The notes below the pieces were generated by a model. It was not told where the DNA came from and did no database searches. It was given only the letters and a program-made list of their open reading frames with translations. Positions 7,874-16,744 of a stretch of DNA of 45,816 nt are shown piece by piece (the first letter of the stretch is position 1; every line of letters begins with the position of its first letter). Where the stretch lies: positions 1 to 45,816 of the forward strand of contig CAMDZY010000001.1 in assembly GCA_945910975.1 (NCBI GenBank), written 5' to 3'. The position numbers and the translations under genes were made by a program. This DNA is from an uncultured Clostridia bacterium. Lineage in GTDB: Bacteria > Bacillota > Clostridia > Oscillospirales > Oscillospiraceae.

Positions 7874-8589
7874 TGGCGCTTGCCGCGCGCAACCGCAAGG
7901 AAATTTTGCGCGACCCGATCAATCTGCTATTTGGGTTGGCGTTTCCGGTTGCATTGTTATTGTTGCTTACTGCCATTCAATCCAACATCCCGGTACAGTT
8001 GTTTGACGCATCGTCGCTGACGCCGGGCATTTGTGTGTTTGGCCTGTCCTTTATGACGCTGTTTTCTGCGCAGCTTTTGGCCAAGGATCGCGGCAGTGCG
8101 ATGCTGCAACGGCTGTACGCAACGCCGCTGCGTGCGCGGGATTTCATTCTTGCCTACACCCTGCCGATGCTCCCGCTGAGCATCCTACAGTGTCTTGTCT
8201 GTTGTGCAACGGGTCTTCTGTTGGGAATGACGCCGACATGGAACCTTTTGTTTGGAATTGTGTTGATTGTGCCGGTGTCGCTGCTGTTTATCTCGCTCGG
8301 CCTGTTATGTGGCAGCGTGTTCAATGACAAGCAGGTCGGCGGCATCTGCGGCGCACTTTTGACCAACCTGACCGCGCTCACCTCCGGCATCTGGTTCGAC
8401 CCGATGATGGTTGGCGGCGTATTTGGGAAAATTGCCAACGCAATGCCCTTTTTGCACGCGGTGGAGTTGGAACGCGCGGCATTCCGCGGCGAACTATCCC
8501 TGCCCCACCTGTGGTGGGTGCTGGGCTATGCCGCCGTGGCCGGGATTGCCGCAATTGCTTTGTTCCTGCGGCAGATGAAACGGCAGTAA
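7870..8589 (+). CDS. ABC-2 type transporter permease
   Basis: The membrane partner of the preceding ATPase. About six hydrophobic segments can be seen: LLFGLAFPVALLLLL near residue 20, then GICVFGLSFMTLFSAQLL, FILAYTLPMLPL, LLFGIVLIVPVSLLFISLGLL, ICGALLTNLTALTSG and a last segment near the C-terminus. The motif around GIWFD with a following PFLHAVE is typical of ABC2_membrane proteins. AAGGAGGGG precedes two adjacent ATGs (7870 and 7873); either could be used. Length 239 residues. Confidence 0.92.
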   Translation: MMALAARNRKEILRDPINLLFGLAFPVALLLLLTAIQSNIPVQLFDASSLTPGICVFGLSFMTLFSAQLLAKDRGSAMLQRLYATPLRARDFILAYTLPMLPLSILQCLVCCATGLLLGMTPTWNLLFGIVLIVPVSLLFISLGLLCGSVFNDKQVGGICGALLTNLTALTSGIWFDPMMVGGVFGKIANAMPFLHAVELERAAFRGELSLPHLWWVLGYAAVAGIAAIALFLRQMKRQ

Positions 8590-8935
8590 AAAAGCTGTCT
8601 GGCCAGAGAAGTCGACAAAAGGCACAGCGCCCGTCTATGCGCAGAAAAGACAGCACAGAAGCCGGGCACCGGCATATTATTTTGATGATTGCATGTGCAG
8701 CAGGATTTAGCCAGTGGATCCCGAATTCCTCAAGTTTTTCAACTGCCTCAATCCTTGTAATTTTTATGTTTTGCTATTGCATTATCCCTTAATCTATGGT
8801 ATTATATTTATGTGATTGATATGATATTTTTTATCATCATATATTATAATTTGAGCGAGGCGGTAATTTATGAATTAATATTATGCTGTATACAGGAGAA
8901 CGCTTTGAAACACTACACTTTCGGGAGGATTAATT
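8590..8935. other. Intergenic stretch at a composition change
   Basis: 346 bp without a gene. The first part is GC-rich like the exporter operon and contains a possible long-range stem (GCTGTCT at 8594 with AGACAGC at 8648). From about 8690 the sequence becomes clearly AT-rich. It holds the promoter at 8777-8805 and an AT hairpin (ATGATA/TATCAT around 8820-8836). GGATCC and GAATTC sites lie next to each other at about 8716-8728. Confidence 0.5.
8777..8805 (+). promoter_or_regulatory. Promoter of the secreted C39/SLH gene
   Basis: TTGCAT, a 17-nt spacer and TATTAT on the plus strand, giving a leader of about 125 nt before the signal-peptide start codon at 8936. Confidence 0.55.
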
Positions 8936-9067
8936 ATGAAATGGATGAAAATATCGGCTTTGTTCTTGATGTTATTGTTGTTGCTACAAATGATTCCGAT
9001 TTATGCAATTGCTGGTGATTCTTCCCTCTATATCATGCGCGGGGACATTAAAAAACCGATGAGGTAG
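8936..9067 (+). CDS. Signal-peptide reading frame of the C39/SLH protein
   Basis: A 43-codon frame starts at an ATG 7 nt after GGGAGG, a much better start than anything at the front of the downstream frame. It encodes a textbook signal peptide: MKWMK, then a Leu-rich hydrophobic core, then a cleavage region ending YAIA. After about 14 further residues it stops at TAG. The downstream 541-codon protein is open from 9052 in the frame reached by a single -1 slip on the A6 run at 9050-9055 (codons AAA AAA). The two are almost surely one gene, split by an indel or joined by slippage. Confidence 0.75.
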   Translation: MKWMKISALFLMLLLLLQMIPIYAIAGDSSLYIMRGDIKKPMR

Positions 9068-9081
9068 CGGAACAGCCGTCT

Positions 9082-10707
9082 TTGCAGCATACGCATCTCG
9101 ATATTTCAAGCGAAGTTGAGGAAGAAATTTGCCAGTTAGTCGGTACTGATCGTGAAATAGCGACACAGAAAATGGTATATGACTTTGCTGGAAATCTATA
9201 CTATGTTGTAGAATTTAGCGAAACTGGGTATTTGATCTACCATGCAGACAGCGGATGCGTTATAGAATACTCCGCGTCGGCGCCGTCCCCATATGCAGCA
9301 GTGGAGGAAAATCTTTTTTATTGCGGTCCTACATATTACTATGTTTTCGATGGGAATACCTATTTTCATGCAATAGCAGACGAGTCCTTTGATGAAGCTG
9401 ATAGCGAAATGCTCGAATCTGCGGAGACAAATTCAAACCAGCTTCACACAAAATGTGTGGAAGCTGCAAACGATAGCGTTTATTGTATAGACACCGCTGC
9501 AGCATCGGGTAGGCAGAACGATATAGCTGCGACAGCAAGCAGCGCCCATTACATATCAAAGTATTCGGTTCTTAAAAATCTAAAAACGGAAGCTCAAATG
9601 GGTTATTATACAAATCCCCGCGCCTCAGATGGTGGGGGATGCTGCGGCTATATCGCCGCCGGCATGCTATTGCTTTGGTACGACAAAGGAAAAGGCGTGA
9701 ACGAAACCATTAATGATTTCGCCTATTTAAACAGCAATGGTTCTGCATTTCGGGGAGGAGATTTTACGCGATATCTGCGCAGCCTTGGACAATATGACGC
9801 TTCGGATGCTACCGGCGTTCTTCCGGGGGATGAGTCCATGCGCGATATAATAAGTAAATACGCACGCAAGAAATATTGTGTCACAACGACTGATGCAACC
9901 ATTATACCTAGTGCATCAAAAGTTTGTACGTGGCTACGTACATATAATGCTCCAGTAATAGTATTTGGAAATTTTGAAAAAAAGGGTAGCGGTTCGTATC
10001 ATGCGGTTCTGGCATATGGATGGTACGATGATAACCGTATAATTGCCAATTATGGCCATGAATATTATAACGAAGTAACGATCACGGCGCCACTGTTTTC
10101 ATTAGGCAGTATCCTATGCGTAACAGATATCAGACCTTATAATCCGGTTATAAACGATATTCCATCTACAAATTGGGCATATAAGGCAGCGGTATACTGT
10201 AAGCGGTATGGGATTATTGATAACGGTATCACTAACTTTAACCCCAGCATGAAAACAACCCGAGGAGCATTTATCAACGCTATGTATCAACTTGCTGCTG
10301 CACCTGAAATAAGTGGTTCGGCTGCTGTTGAAAGAAGGTTTACAGATTTTAATGCAGCAACCTCATACCACGATGCTATCGTATGGGCTTATCAGAATGG
10401 AATTTTGGCTGGAACATCCGACACAACGATTGCACCGGGCAATGGCGTAACCAGAGAGCAGGCAGCGGTTTTCCTTCTCCGTTTTTCGGGCTATCTTACT
10501 TGCTTTTATGCATCAAGGGGTGGACCTGCCGCTTCGAAATTTTCGGACTACAGTAATGTTTCGAGTTATGCAAGAACGGCTATTGACTGGGCAACAAGAC
10601 GATATTTGATCAACGGTATTGATGGGGCACTCCTTCCAAAGAACACCTTAACTAGAGATCAGGCCGCCCAATTAATATACAGCTTTGTGAACCACGCAGA
10701 GCACTGA
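9082..10707 (+). CDS. C39-like cysteine peptidase with three SLH domains (main frame)
   Basis: The body of a probable surface protein. Residues about 10-110 form an uncharacterised N-terminal part. Residues 165-350 look like a papain-fold C39-type peptidase: GGCCGYIAAGML with Cys187/188, YHAVLAYGW with His307, and ANYGH with Asn323 as the likely third residue. Three SLH repeats follow (about 360-400, 424-470, 480-535; WAYKAAVYCKRYGI, AIVWAYQNGILAG, AIDWATRRYLING), which should bind secondary cell-wall polymer. The listed start is a TTG without a usable ribosome binding site. A -1 shift at 9050-9055 would give a secreted 590-residue protein. Base composition is AT-richer than most of the window. 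Confidence 0.8.
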   Translation: MQHTHLDISSEVEEEICQLVGTDREIATQKMVYDFAGNLYYVVEFSETGYLIYHADSGCVIEYSASAPSPYAAVEENLFYCGPTYYYVFDGNTYFHAIADESFDEADSEMLESAETNSNQLHTKCVEAANDSVYCIDTAAASGRQNDIAATASSAHYISKYSVLKNLKTEAQMGYYTNPRASDGGGCCGYIAAGMLLLWYDKGKGVNETINDFAYLNSNGSAFRGGDFTRYLRSLGQYDASDATGVLPGDESMRDIISKYARKKYCVTTTDATIIPSASKVCTWLRTYNAPVIVFGNFEKKGSGSYHAVLAYGWYDDNRIIANYGHEYYNEVTITAPLFSLGSILCVTDIRPYNPVINDIPSTNWAYKAAVYCKRYGIIDNGITNFNPSMKTTRGAFINAMYQLAAAPEISGSAAVERRFTDFNAATSYHDAIVWAYQNGILAGTSDTTIAPGNGVTREQAAVFLLRFSGYLTCFYASRGGPAASKFSDYSNVSSYARTAIDWATRRYLINGIDGALLPKNTLTRDQAAQLIYSFVNHAEH

Positions 10708-10745
10708 CTTGGAGCCACGTATTGAGAGTTAGGAGGTAAGTGCAG

Positions 10746-11540
10746 ATGAAACGGAAATTATTATGTCTGCTACTTGTTGTAGCCATGATGATTTTGACCT
10801 GCTGTGGAGGAAAGCATGGGATCGATCAGCGGGACTACAGCATGACGCCGCTGTGCATCATGTCGGATTTTGCCGGATTGTCTATGGTTCGTGATACGGA
10901 AATCCAATTTTTCCGAGTGCCTTACACCGGACCGGATGCTCGGGTTTGCGAAACCTTTACTGTGCATAACTCCGGCAAGACCAACCGGCTGTCGTTGGTA
11001 TACCCGTCCTTGCTGTATGCATTTGACGAGAAACTTCCTATGGTGATGGTTGACGGGAAGGTATGTACAGACTGGTGGGGCGCTGCAAGCATCGATGAAA
11101 TTGCACAGGCACGGGAAAACGGTACGCTGGTTCAAAATTTGAACAATGGCGTCTGGTTCCGGCGGGCATTTGAAAACTGGCCGGAGTTGGGGGAGCAAAG
11201 CCACAAGATAGATGTCCCGGGGCTGGACAGCAACAGTGAAGCAATCGAAACGATTTATTACCTGTCGTATTATGTGCAGGAGGTGACAATCCCGGCTGGA
11301 GAAAGTGTGGAAGTCACAGTGAAATACGATCTGACAAATGCTTCCACTATCGACTTTTTCCGTTTGGAGGACGAGATTCCCTGCACCAATCATACGGTGC
11401 ACATATCCATCGAACCGGACGGCAAACCCAATGCCGTCCAAATCACCGACCAAAATCTGACGGACAAATTACCGGAAGGCGATTCCTGGACAGTAGAACT
11501 GGCACCAGAGAAGACAGACTATTTTATCACAGTTCAATAG
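10746..11540 (+). CDS. Probable secreted lipoprotein of unknown function
   Basis: 264 residues. The N-terminus MKRKLLCLLLVVAMMILTCCGG is a signal peptide with an atypical lipobox (I-L-T-C or L-T-C-C). The mature part is mostly beta-like, and I recognise no family. AGGAGG lies 9 nt before the ATG; a GTG 6 nt earlier is too close to it. The gene starts 38 nt after the C39/SLH gene on the same strand and probably shares its transcript. Its composition is nearer to the chromosome than that of the gene before it. Confidence 0.7.
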   Translation: MKRKLLCLLLVVAMMILTCCGGKHGIDQRDYSMTPLCIMSDFAGLSMVRDTEIQFFRVPYTGPDARVCETFTVHNSGKTNRLSLVYPSLLYAFDEKLPMVMVDGKVCTDWWGAASIDEIAQARENGTLVQNLNNGVWFRRAFENWPELGEQSHKIDVPGLDSNSEAIETIYYLSYYVQEVTIPAGESVEVTVKYDLTNASTIDFFRLEDEIPCTNHTVHISIEPDGKPNAVQITDQNLTDKLPEGDSWTVELAPEKTDYFITVQ

Positions 11541-11559
11541 TCCGCTTGATCAACAGTCG

Positions 11560-11587
11560 GTACCCTGCGCGGTTTCGCGCAGGGTAC
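11560..11587. terminator. Terminator between convergent genes
   Basis: A perfect 12-bp stem (GTACCCTGCGCG and its complement) with a GTTT loop, between the lipoprotein gene and the convergent MFS gene. The T-tract is weak (ATTTGT on the plus strand). Confidence 0.7.
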
Positions 11588-11596
11588 ATTTGTCTG

Positions 11597-12829
11597 TCAT
11601 GCTTCCTCATCCGGCGCATAGACCGGCCGGATCGCTTTTCTGCGTCCCCAAATGAGCACCCAGCACGCAAGCATCGCAATCGCGCCGCACAGCGTCACGC
11701 AAAGGCGGTAATCGAGCACCTCGCCCAGTGCGCCGATGGCAAGCGCGAAAATTGCACCGCCAAGGGTGAGGAGCATATTGTCAAAGGCATTGATGCGTGC
11801 GCGCAAATGCTCCGGTATGTAACGCTGTACCGCCGCATTGCGCACGATGGCGCTGTTGCTGCCAAGAAACCCGCAGATGCCGCGATTGACCAACATCAAA
11901 GGGTATGGCAGCCAGAGCAGACACATATCCATCACTTCATAGACCTGATACACCAAAAACGTAAAGGGAAAACGCTTTTTCTTTGGAATTTCCACGCGGT
12001 ATTGCAGCGCACTGCCGATGCTTCTGCCCAAAAATTCCGCAACGGAGAAAAGCGAATACATGGTGGCCGTCATGCCGGGCGCGGTGCGGAAAAACGCGAT
12101 CAAAATCGGCGCATAGCCCTGTGCAACGCCGTTGGTCACGGCCATGTATTCATAAATGCTGCGCAGACCGCGTTCGTGCCTGAGGTATGCCGCGGCCTCC
12201 TTGATATCCCGCCACCACGCGCCGAGCGAGTAGCGCGACTTTTCCGCTACGCCGGTCTGCGTCACGCGGATGCGGCTCTCGACCAATGCCGCCAAAAGCG
12301 ATAGCGCGCCTTGCGTCAACAGCAGCATTGCCACGCCGAGCGTGTCGAGTAGAATTGCTGCAAGCGGCATCATAATGACCTTTAACACCGGATACAGCAT
12401 CGTTGACACCGCATAGCCTTTCTGCTCCATGCCCTCCGGGATCAGGCTGGGGTAAATGCTCTGAAATGCCAGTTCATCCACCGAACCAAGGCACGCCAGT
12501 AGCAGCGACACCGCAAGATAGCCGGAATAGGAAAATTCAAATTTGAGCAAGTACAGCCCCATGCAGGCGTAAATCACGCCGTTGCACACATCGCCCGCCA
12601 CCAAAACCGTTTTGCGCGGCAGCCGATCCATCAGCGGCGCGATCATCACGGGCAAAAGCAGGTAGGGAATCAGCTCGATTGCCAAAATCAGCGCCGAGGC
12701 CAGCGTGCTGCCGGTTTCGTCGAACACGAGAAACGACAGCGCAAACCCACCTGCGATGCCGCCGATTGCGCCCAGCGCGGATGCGAGCGTGACCAGTGTA
12801 AAATTTTTTGTCCAAAGCGTTTGTTTCAT
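11597..12829 (-). CDS. MFS transporter
   Basis: A 410-residue major facilitator with about 12 hydrophobic segments. LMDRLPRKTVLVAGDV, near residue 68, is the loop 2-3 motif of the family, and the overall pattern resembles the MFS_3/EntS-like efflux branch. AGAGGTG precedes the ATG. The HTH-TPR regulator gene lies 88 nt upstream on the same strand, but a hairpin and a separate extended -10 promoter stand between them. The substrate is unknown. Confidence 0.88.
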   Translation of the reverse strand: MKQTLWTKNFTLVTLASALGAIGGIAGGFALSFLVFDETGSTLASALILAIELIPYLLLPVMIAPLMDRLPRKTVLVAGDVCNGVIYACMGLYLLKFEFSYSGYLAVSLLLACLGSVDELAFQSIYPSLIPEGMEQKGYAVSTMLYPVLKVIMMPLAAILLDTLGVAMLLLTQGALSLLAALVESRIRVTQTGVAEKSRYSLGAWWRDIKEAAAYLRHERGLRSIYEYMAVTNGVAQGYAPILIAFFRTAPGMTATMYSLFSVAEFLGRSIGSALQYRVEIPKKKRFPFTFLVYQVYEVMDMCLLWLPYPLMLVNRGICGFLGSNSAIVRNAAVQRYIPEHLRARINAFDNMLLTLGGAIFALAIGALGEVLDYRLCVTLCGAIAMLACWVLIWGRRKAIRPVYAPDEEA

Positions 12830-12850
12830 GTTCCATTCACCTCTGCTATT

Positions 12851-12859
12851 ATTGTAGCA
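12851..12859 (-). promoter_or_regulatory. Extended -10 promoter of the MFS gene
   Basis: TGCTACAAT on the minus strand is an extended -10 element about 20 nt before the start codon. No good -35 box is seen upstream of it. Confidence 0.5.
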
Positions 12860-12876
12860 GAATCCTTAGACAAAGG

Positions 12877-12910
12877 AAAGCCGGTACATTTGGGAAAATG
12901 AACCGGCTTT
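12877..12910 (-). terminator. Terminator after the HTH-TPR gene
   Basis: AAAGCCGGT pairs with ACCGGCTTT around a 16-nt loop. On the minus strand a broken T-tract (CTTTCCTTTG) follows. It lies 8 nt after the stop of the TPR regulator. It is only a moderate terminator, so some read-through into the MFS gene is possible. Confidence 0.6.
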
Positions 12911-12917
12911 TTTGCGG

Positions 12918-14054
12918 TTAAATCGGTTGAAAAGGCACTTTGACAGGAAAATTTGCGAGCAGTGCAAATGCCGCCTTGTACTGTCGGTTCGCCTGATACC
13001 ATTCCAGCACCCACGGCAGGTGGAATCCCGCGTAGCCGATGGGCTGGTTGCGGCGCAGCGCGTCAAATGTTGTCAGCAGTTGCTTTCCGTATTCCGCATG
13101 GGTTAGATAATCGGGATGTTCCAGCCGATAACGAACCAGTGCGCACATTTTTTTGTACAAATCTCCGGGCAAAACGTCAGGCGTCATTTCCTTTGCCTTG
13201 TCCAACGCCGCCAGCGCCTGTTCACGCTTGCCCAGCTTTTCACAGCAGACCGCCAGCTTGTGCAGGGATAGCGCACCGGGGTCGGACAGTGTGGAAAAAT
13301 AGGCGTATGCGTCGGCGTATTTGCCCGCTTCGATCTGCGTGGCGGCGCGGTTATAGCGGATGTGTTCCAGCGACACGTCATGCCGTAACGCGCGTGCCAG
13401 CCGTTCGGCAATTTGAAAATGCCGCTCCATATTGGCCAGATCGATTTGATTGGCATAGCAGTTGCCCATAAACAGGCGGGTGTCGAGCATTAGGTACGGG
13501 CGTCCCTCTTTGGCAGCCAAGTCGTAGGCTGTCTGCAAATATTCCACCGCCTTGGGGTAGTTCTCCCCCGATTCATAGGCTTCCACACCGGCGACATAAT
13601 AAAAATAGGCATTGGGACACAGCGCGATCGCTTCGGGATAGCGGCCTTGCAACACCCGCTGCAAGGCCAGCGTCCGCGTGTCCATGCACGCTTCCAGGCT
13701 CACATCCAGCGGCTCCGCGCCCGGCTGGTTCAGGCGCTGTAGCAGCATCAAATCCAACCCCGCGCCGGTGCGAAAATGGCGCTCGACATCAGCCAGCAGC
13801 TCGTCAAGTGCTTCAAAATCCCCGGAAAACAGCGCTTCATATGCCCTGTTGCACAATTCCCGCGCTTCGGCGTCAAGCTCCGTAGAAATTTCCAGCCGCT
13901 CCAACAGCAGGCGCAGCACCGCATCGGAGGGTGCCGCCTTTCCCTGTTCAATTTTAGAAAGATAGGAAACCGCGCAAATTCCCTTGCACAGCCCCTCCTG
14001 ACTCCAATTGCGGAGCAGTCGCTCCCGGTGAATCAGTACACCATAATCGTCCAC
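12918..14054 (-). CDS. HTH regulator with TPR-like repeats
   Basis: 378 residues. The first ~60 form an XRE-type HTH (RERLLRNWSQEGLCKG, then VSYLSKIEQGKAAPSDAVLRLLLERL). The rest is helical and repetitive in the manner of TPR units (NYPKAVEYLQTAYDLAAKEG; ALRHDVSLEHIRYNRAATQ; GKREQALAALDKAKEM). This matches TPR-containing transcriptional regulators, some of which (the RRNPP type) sense peptides. The start is GTG, 9 nt after the upstream XRE gene stop, with AAGGTG before it. No small peptide gene is evident nearby, so peptide sensing is only a possibility. Confidence 0.82.
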   Translation of the reverse strand: MDDYGVLIHRERLLRNWSQEGLCKGICAVSYLSKIEQGKAAPSDAVLRLLLERLEISTELDAEARELCNRAYEALFSGDFEALDELLADVERHFRTGAGLDLMLLQRLNQPGAEPLDVSLEACMDTRTLALQRVLQGRYPEAIALCPNAYFYYVAGVEAYESGENYPKAVEYLQTAYDLAAKEGRPYLMLDTRLFMGNCYANQIDLANMERHFQIAERLARALRHDVSLEHIRYNRAATQIEAGKYADAYAYFSTLSDPGALSLHKLAVCCEKLGKREQALAALDKAKEMTPDVLPGDLYKKMCALVRYRLEHPDYLTHAEYGKQLLTTFDALRRNQPIGYAGFHLPWVLEWYQANRQYKAAFALLANFPVKVPFQPI

Positions 14055-14063
14055 AGTATCACC

Positions 14064-14624
14064 TTACTTGTTTTTCTTTCCCCACCGATTCAGGACAATC
14101 GCGGCAACCATGCCTGCAATGGCAATGACCACGCCAAGGACAATCATGACCGTTGACATAATATTCATTGGCTCGCTCATAGGCGATAGATCCATCATAC
14201 TGCTGATATCGCCTGTACCGAAGGGGTCAAATGCAAACATTTTGCCCACGATAACGCGCACCAGAATGCCAAGACCAATGAAGGACAGACCGCCAAGCAT
14301 CGTATAGATGCCGCCCAGCCAGCCGTATTTGCGGAAAATTCGTCCGATGAATCCGGGCATCGTTTCAAGCTGTTCGGGCACCTGTTTCTGCGGCGGTTCC
14401 GGCGTGGTCGGCTTTTGATACGGTTCGTCGGAATCGGACAACAGCCAATCGATGCTGACGCCGAAGATTTCGGCCAGCAGCGGCAGCTTGGATGTTTCCG
14501 GCAGCGCATCGCCGGTTTCCCATTTGCTGACCGCCTGCCGCGACACGCCAACCAATTCCGCCAAGGCGTCCTGTGACAAAAATGCCCGCTTGCGGCACAT
14601 CACGATTTTTTCAGATAGCTTCAT
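14064..14624 (-). CDS. Membrane-anchored XRE-type regulator
   Basis: 186 residues. Residues about 5-65 form a standard XRE HTH (LSQDALAELVGVSRQAVSKWETGDALPE). A Pro/Glu/Gln linker follows, then two membrane segments (WLGGIYTMLGGLSFIGLGILV and VMIVLGVVIAIAGMVAAIVL). The DNA-binding part would be cytoplasmic. AAGGAG precedes the ATG. It is the first gene of a pair with the HTH-TPR regulator (9 nt apart), so the two regulators are probably made together. Confidence 0.85.
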   Translation of the reverse strand: MKLSEKIVMCRKRAFLSQDALAELVGVSRQAVSKWETGDALPETSKLPLLAEIFGVSIDWLLSDSDEPYQKPTTPEPPQKQVPEQLETMPGFIGRIFRKYGWLGGIYTMLGGLSFIGLGILVRVIVGKMFAFDPFGTGDISSMMDLSPMSEPMNIMSTVMIVLGVVIAIAGMVAAIVLNRWGKKNK

Positions 14625-14733
14625 ATGTATCGCTCCTTGCTTTTAAGATGCTGTCATTTTACTCCAAATGCCGGTTGCGAGTCCACCATTTTGCCTTGGA
14701 ACCTGCGCAACCAGCGGTTGCATCGCAAAAAAA

Positions 14734-14769
14734 TCAGGGGAAACGGCCGAAAAATGACGCTTCCCCTGA
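14734..14769 (-). terminator. Terminator of the RNase J gene
   Basis: TCAGGGGAA pairs with TTCCCCTGA, with extra pairs inside, and is followed on the minus strand by TTTTTTT. The first arm begins 5 nt after the stop codon of the ribonuclease J gene. Confidence 0.85.
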
Positions 14770-14774
14770 CAATT

Positions 14775-16430
14775 TTAAATCTCGTTGATCACCGGCAAAA
14801 TCATGGGGTTCCGCTTGGTGTTTTTGTACAGGAATGCGGACAGATCGTTGCGCATGGTGGCCTTGATGGTGGCGAAGTCACGGATTCGGCGCTGCTGGCA
14901 ATATGCCAGCGACTTGCCCGCGACAAATTTCAGTGCGTCCATCAAATCGTCGGATTCCTTTACATAGATAAAGCCGCGCGTGATGAAATCGGGGCCGGAG
15001 ATCACGGAGCCGTCCTCGGCCGACACATTGACGCACACCACGATCATGCCGTCCTGCGCCAGATGCTTGCGGTCGCGCAGAACGACCGAGCCAACATCGC
15101 CCACACCGGTGCCGTCCACCAGAACCTGACCAGCCGGTACGGTTCCGGCCAGCTTGCAGGTCTTGCTGGTGCATTCGATCACGCGGCCGATGTCGGAAAT
15201 CAGCACGTTTTTCGCGGACATTCCCATCTGCTGCGCCAGCTTGCTGTGCATCTGCAAATGGCGCTGTTCGCCGTGCAGCGGGATGAAATATTTGGGCTTT
15301 GTCAGGGCGTGGATAATTTTCAATTCTTCCTGACAGGCGTGGCCGGAAACGTGCAGGCCCTCGGACTTGTCATGCACCACATCGGCGCCCTTGCGGTACA
15401 GCTCGTTGATGATTTTGGAGATGGATTTTTCATTGCCCGGAATTGCGGACGCGGAGATGATAATGCGGTCGCCGGGTTGAATTTCCACCTGACGGTGGCT
15501 GGAAAACGCCATGCGGTAGAGCGCGGACATATTTTCGCCCTGCGAGCCGGTGGAAACGATGACCAGCTTGTTATTGGGGATGGATTTGATTTGATTCAAA
15601 TCCACGATCGTATTCGCCGGAACCTTGAGGTAATCCAGCTCCGTGGCGACCTTCAGGATATTTTCCATGCTGCGCCCTGTTACGGCTACCTTGCGACCGT
15701 GGCGGTGCGCAATTTGCAGCACGGACTGGATGCGGTGCATATTCGAGGCAAAGGTCGTGACGATAATGCGCTGGTCGCAGCCCTTGAACTGGCGGTCAAG
15801 GCTTTCGGTCACGACAGACTCCGACGGCGTGTAGCCCTGCCGCTCGACATTGGTCGAATCGCACAGCAGCGCCAAAACGCCCTCCTTGCCCAGCTGACCC
15901 AGGCGGCCGAGGTCCATCATCCCCTCCTGCGCGGTGGGGTCGATTTTAAAGTCGCCTGTCATGACAATTTTGCCAACAGGTGTTTGAATGCAGAAGCAAA
16001 CTGCGTCTGCGATTGAGTGGTTGACGTGGATAAATTCCACCTGGAAGCATCCGGCCTTGACCACATCACCGGGCTTGTGGGTGATGAGCTTGGTGGAGTC
16101 GAGCAAATTGTGCTCCTCCAACTTTAGTTTGATCAAGCCATTGGTCAGCGCCGTGCCGTGTACCGGCGCATTGACGGCCTGCAACACATAGGGCAATGCG
16201 CCGATGTGGTCTTCATGACCGTGGGTAATGAAGAAACCGCGCAGCTTGCTCTGATTTTTGACAAGATAAGTGACATCCGGAATGACCAAATCAATCCCGT
16301 ACATATCGTCCTCCGGAAATCCAAGACCGCAGTCGACCACGATCATGTCTTTGCCGTACTCCAGAACGGTCATATTTTTGCCAATCTCATTTAGGCCGCC
16401 CAGAGAAATAATTTTCAATTTTTCTGCCAT
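14775..16430 (-). CDS. rnj: Ribonuclease J
   Basis: An endo/5'-exoribonuclease of the metallo-beta-lactamase/beta-CASP class that acts in mRNA decay and rRNA maturation. The metal motif HGHEDH spans residues 70-75. Further metal ligands lie in FIHVNHSIAD and VMTGDFKID, beta-CASP motifs in STGSQGE and SGHA, and the C-terminal part includes PLHGE. The length of 551 residues is usual. AAAGGAAG lies about 14 nt before the ATG. It is a single-gene unit with a long leader (about 300 nt), discussed separately. Confidence 0.95.
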   Translation of the reverse strand: MAEKLKIISLGGLNEIGKNMTVLEYGKDMIVVDCGLGFPEDDMYGIDLVIPDVTYLVKNQSKLRGFFITHGHEDHIGALPYVLQAVNAPVHGTALTNGLIKLKLEEHNLLDSTKLITHKPGDVVKAGCFQVEFIHVNHSIADAVCFCIQTPVGKIVMTGDFKIDPTAQEGMMDLGRLGQLGKEGVLALLCDSTNVERQGYTPSESVVTESLDRQFKGCDQRIIVTTFASNMHRIQSVLQIAHRHGRKVAVTGRSMENILKVATELDYLKVPANTIVDLNQIKSIPNNKLVIVSTGSQGENMSALYRMAFSSHRQVEIQPGDRIIISASAIPGNEKSISKIINELYRKGADVVHDKSEGLHVSGHACQEELKIIHALTKPKYFIPLHGEQRHLQMHSKLAQQMGMSAKNVLISDIGRVIECTSKTCKLAGTVPAGQVLVDGTGVGDVGSVVLRDRKHLAQDGMIVVCVNVSAEDGSVISGPDFITRGFIYVKESDDLMDALKFVAGKSLAYCQQRRIRDFATIKATMRNDLSAFLYKNTKRNPMILPVINEI

Positions 16431-16737
16431 ATTTTAATGCAATCTTCCTTTCTGTTCCCGGCTGCCTTCGCCCATAGCGCGCAAGAAACCGTGGGCAGCG
16501 TAACACAAATTATGTAACGGGAACCGTAATTTTATTTTCCGTACAAAATCCGCCGGTTGGGCGGCATATTTTTTGTCATGGGCACGGTGGACAGGAATAT
16601 TATGCCACACGAGGACATCTGAATATACCCTATTTCGTCGTTTTTTCAGAAAGTTTTGATTCAGCCTGCCATGCAGGCGAGATGCGCATCCAAATTTTCG
16701 CCGCGCAGGAAGGGCATTCCGAATGCCATACCGTACC
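16431..16737 (-). other. Long 5' leader of rnj
   Basis: About 300 nt separate the promoter from the RNase J start. Two strong small hairpins lie in its first half: GGCATTC/GAATGCC, and GCCTGC/GCAGGC around ATG. An open 22-codon frame (MAFGMPFLRG..., ending CMAG) covers both but has no ribosome binding site. I see no known riboswitch or T-box. A longer frame that starts within the promoter is not credible as a gene. Confidence 0.5.
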
Positions 16738-16744
16738 AAAAATA

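Noticed and set aside
8716..8728. Adjacent GGATCC and GAATTC sites, as in a cloning linker
   Set aside because: No vector sequence is seen on either side and the flanks are continuous genomic DNA, so I treat it as chance.
14625..16016. Long plus-strand open frame over the RNase J gene
   Set aside because: Shadow frame of a conserved gene with high third-position GC; no family likeness.
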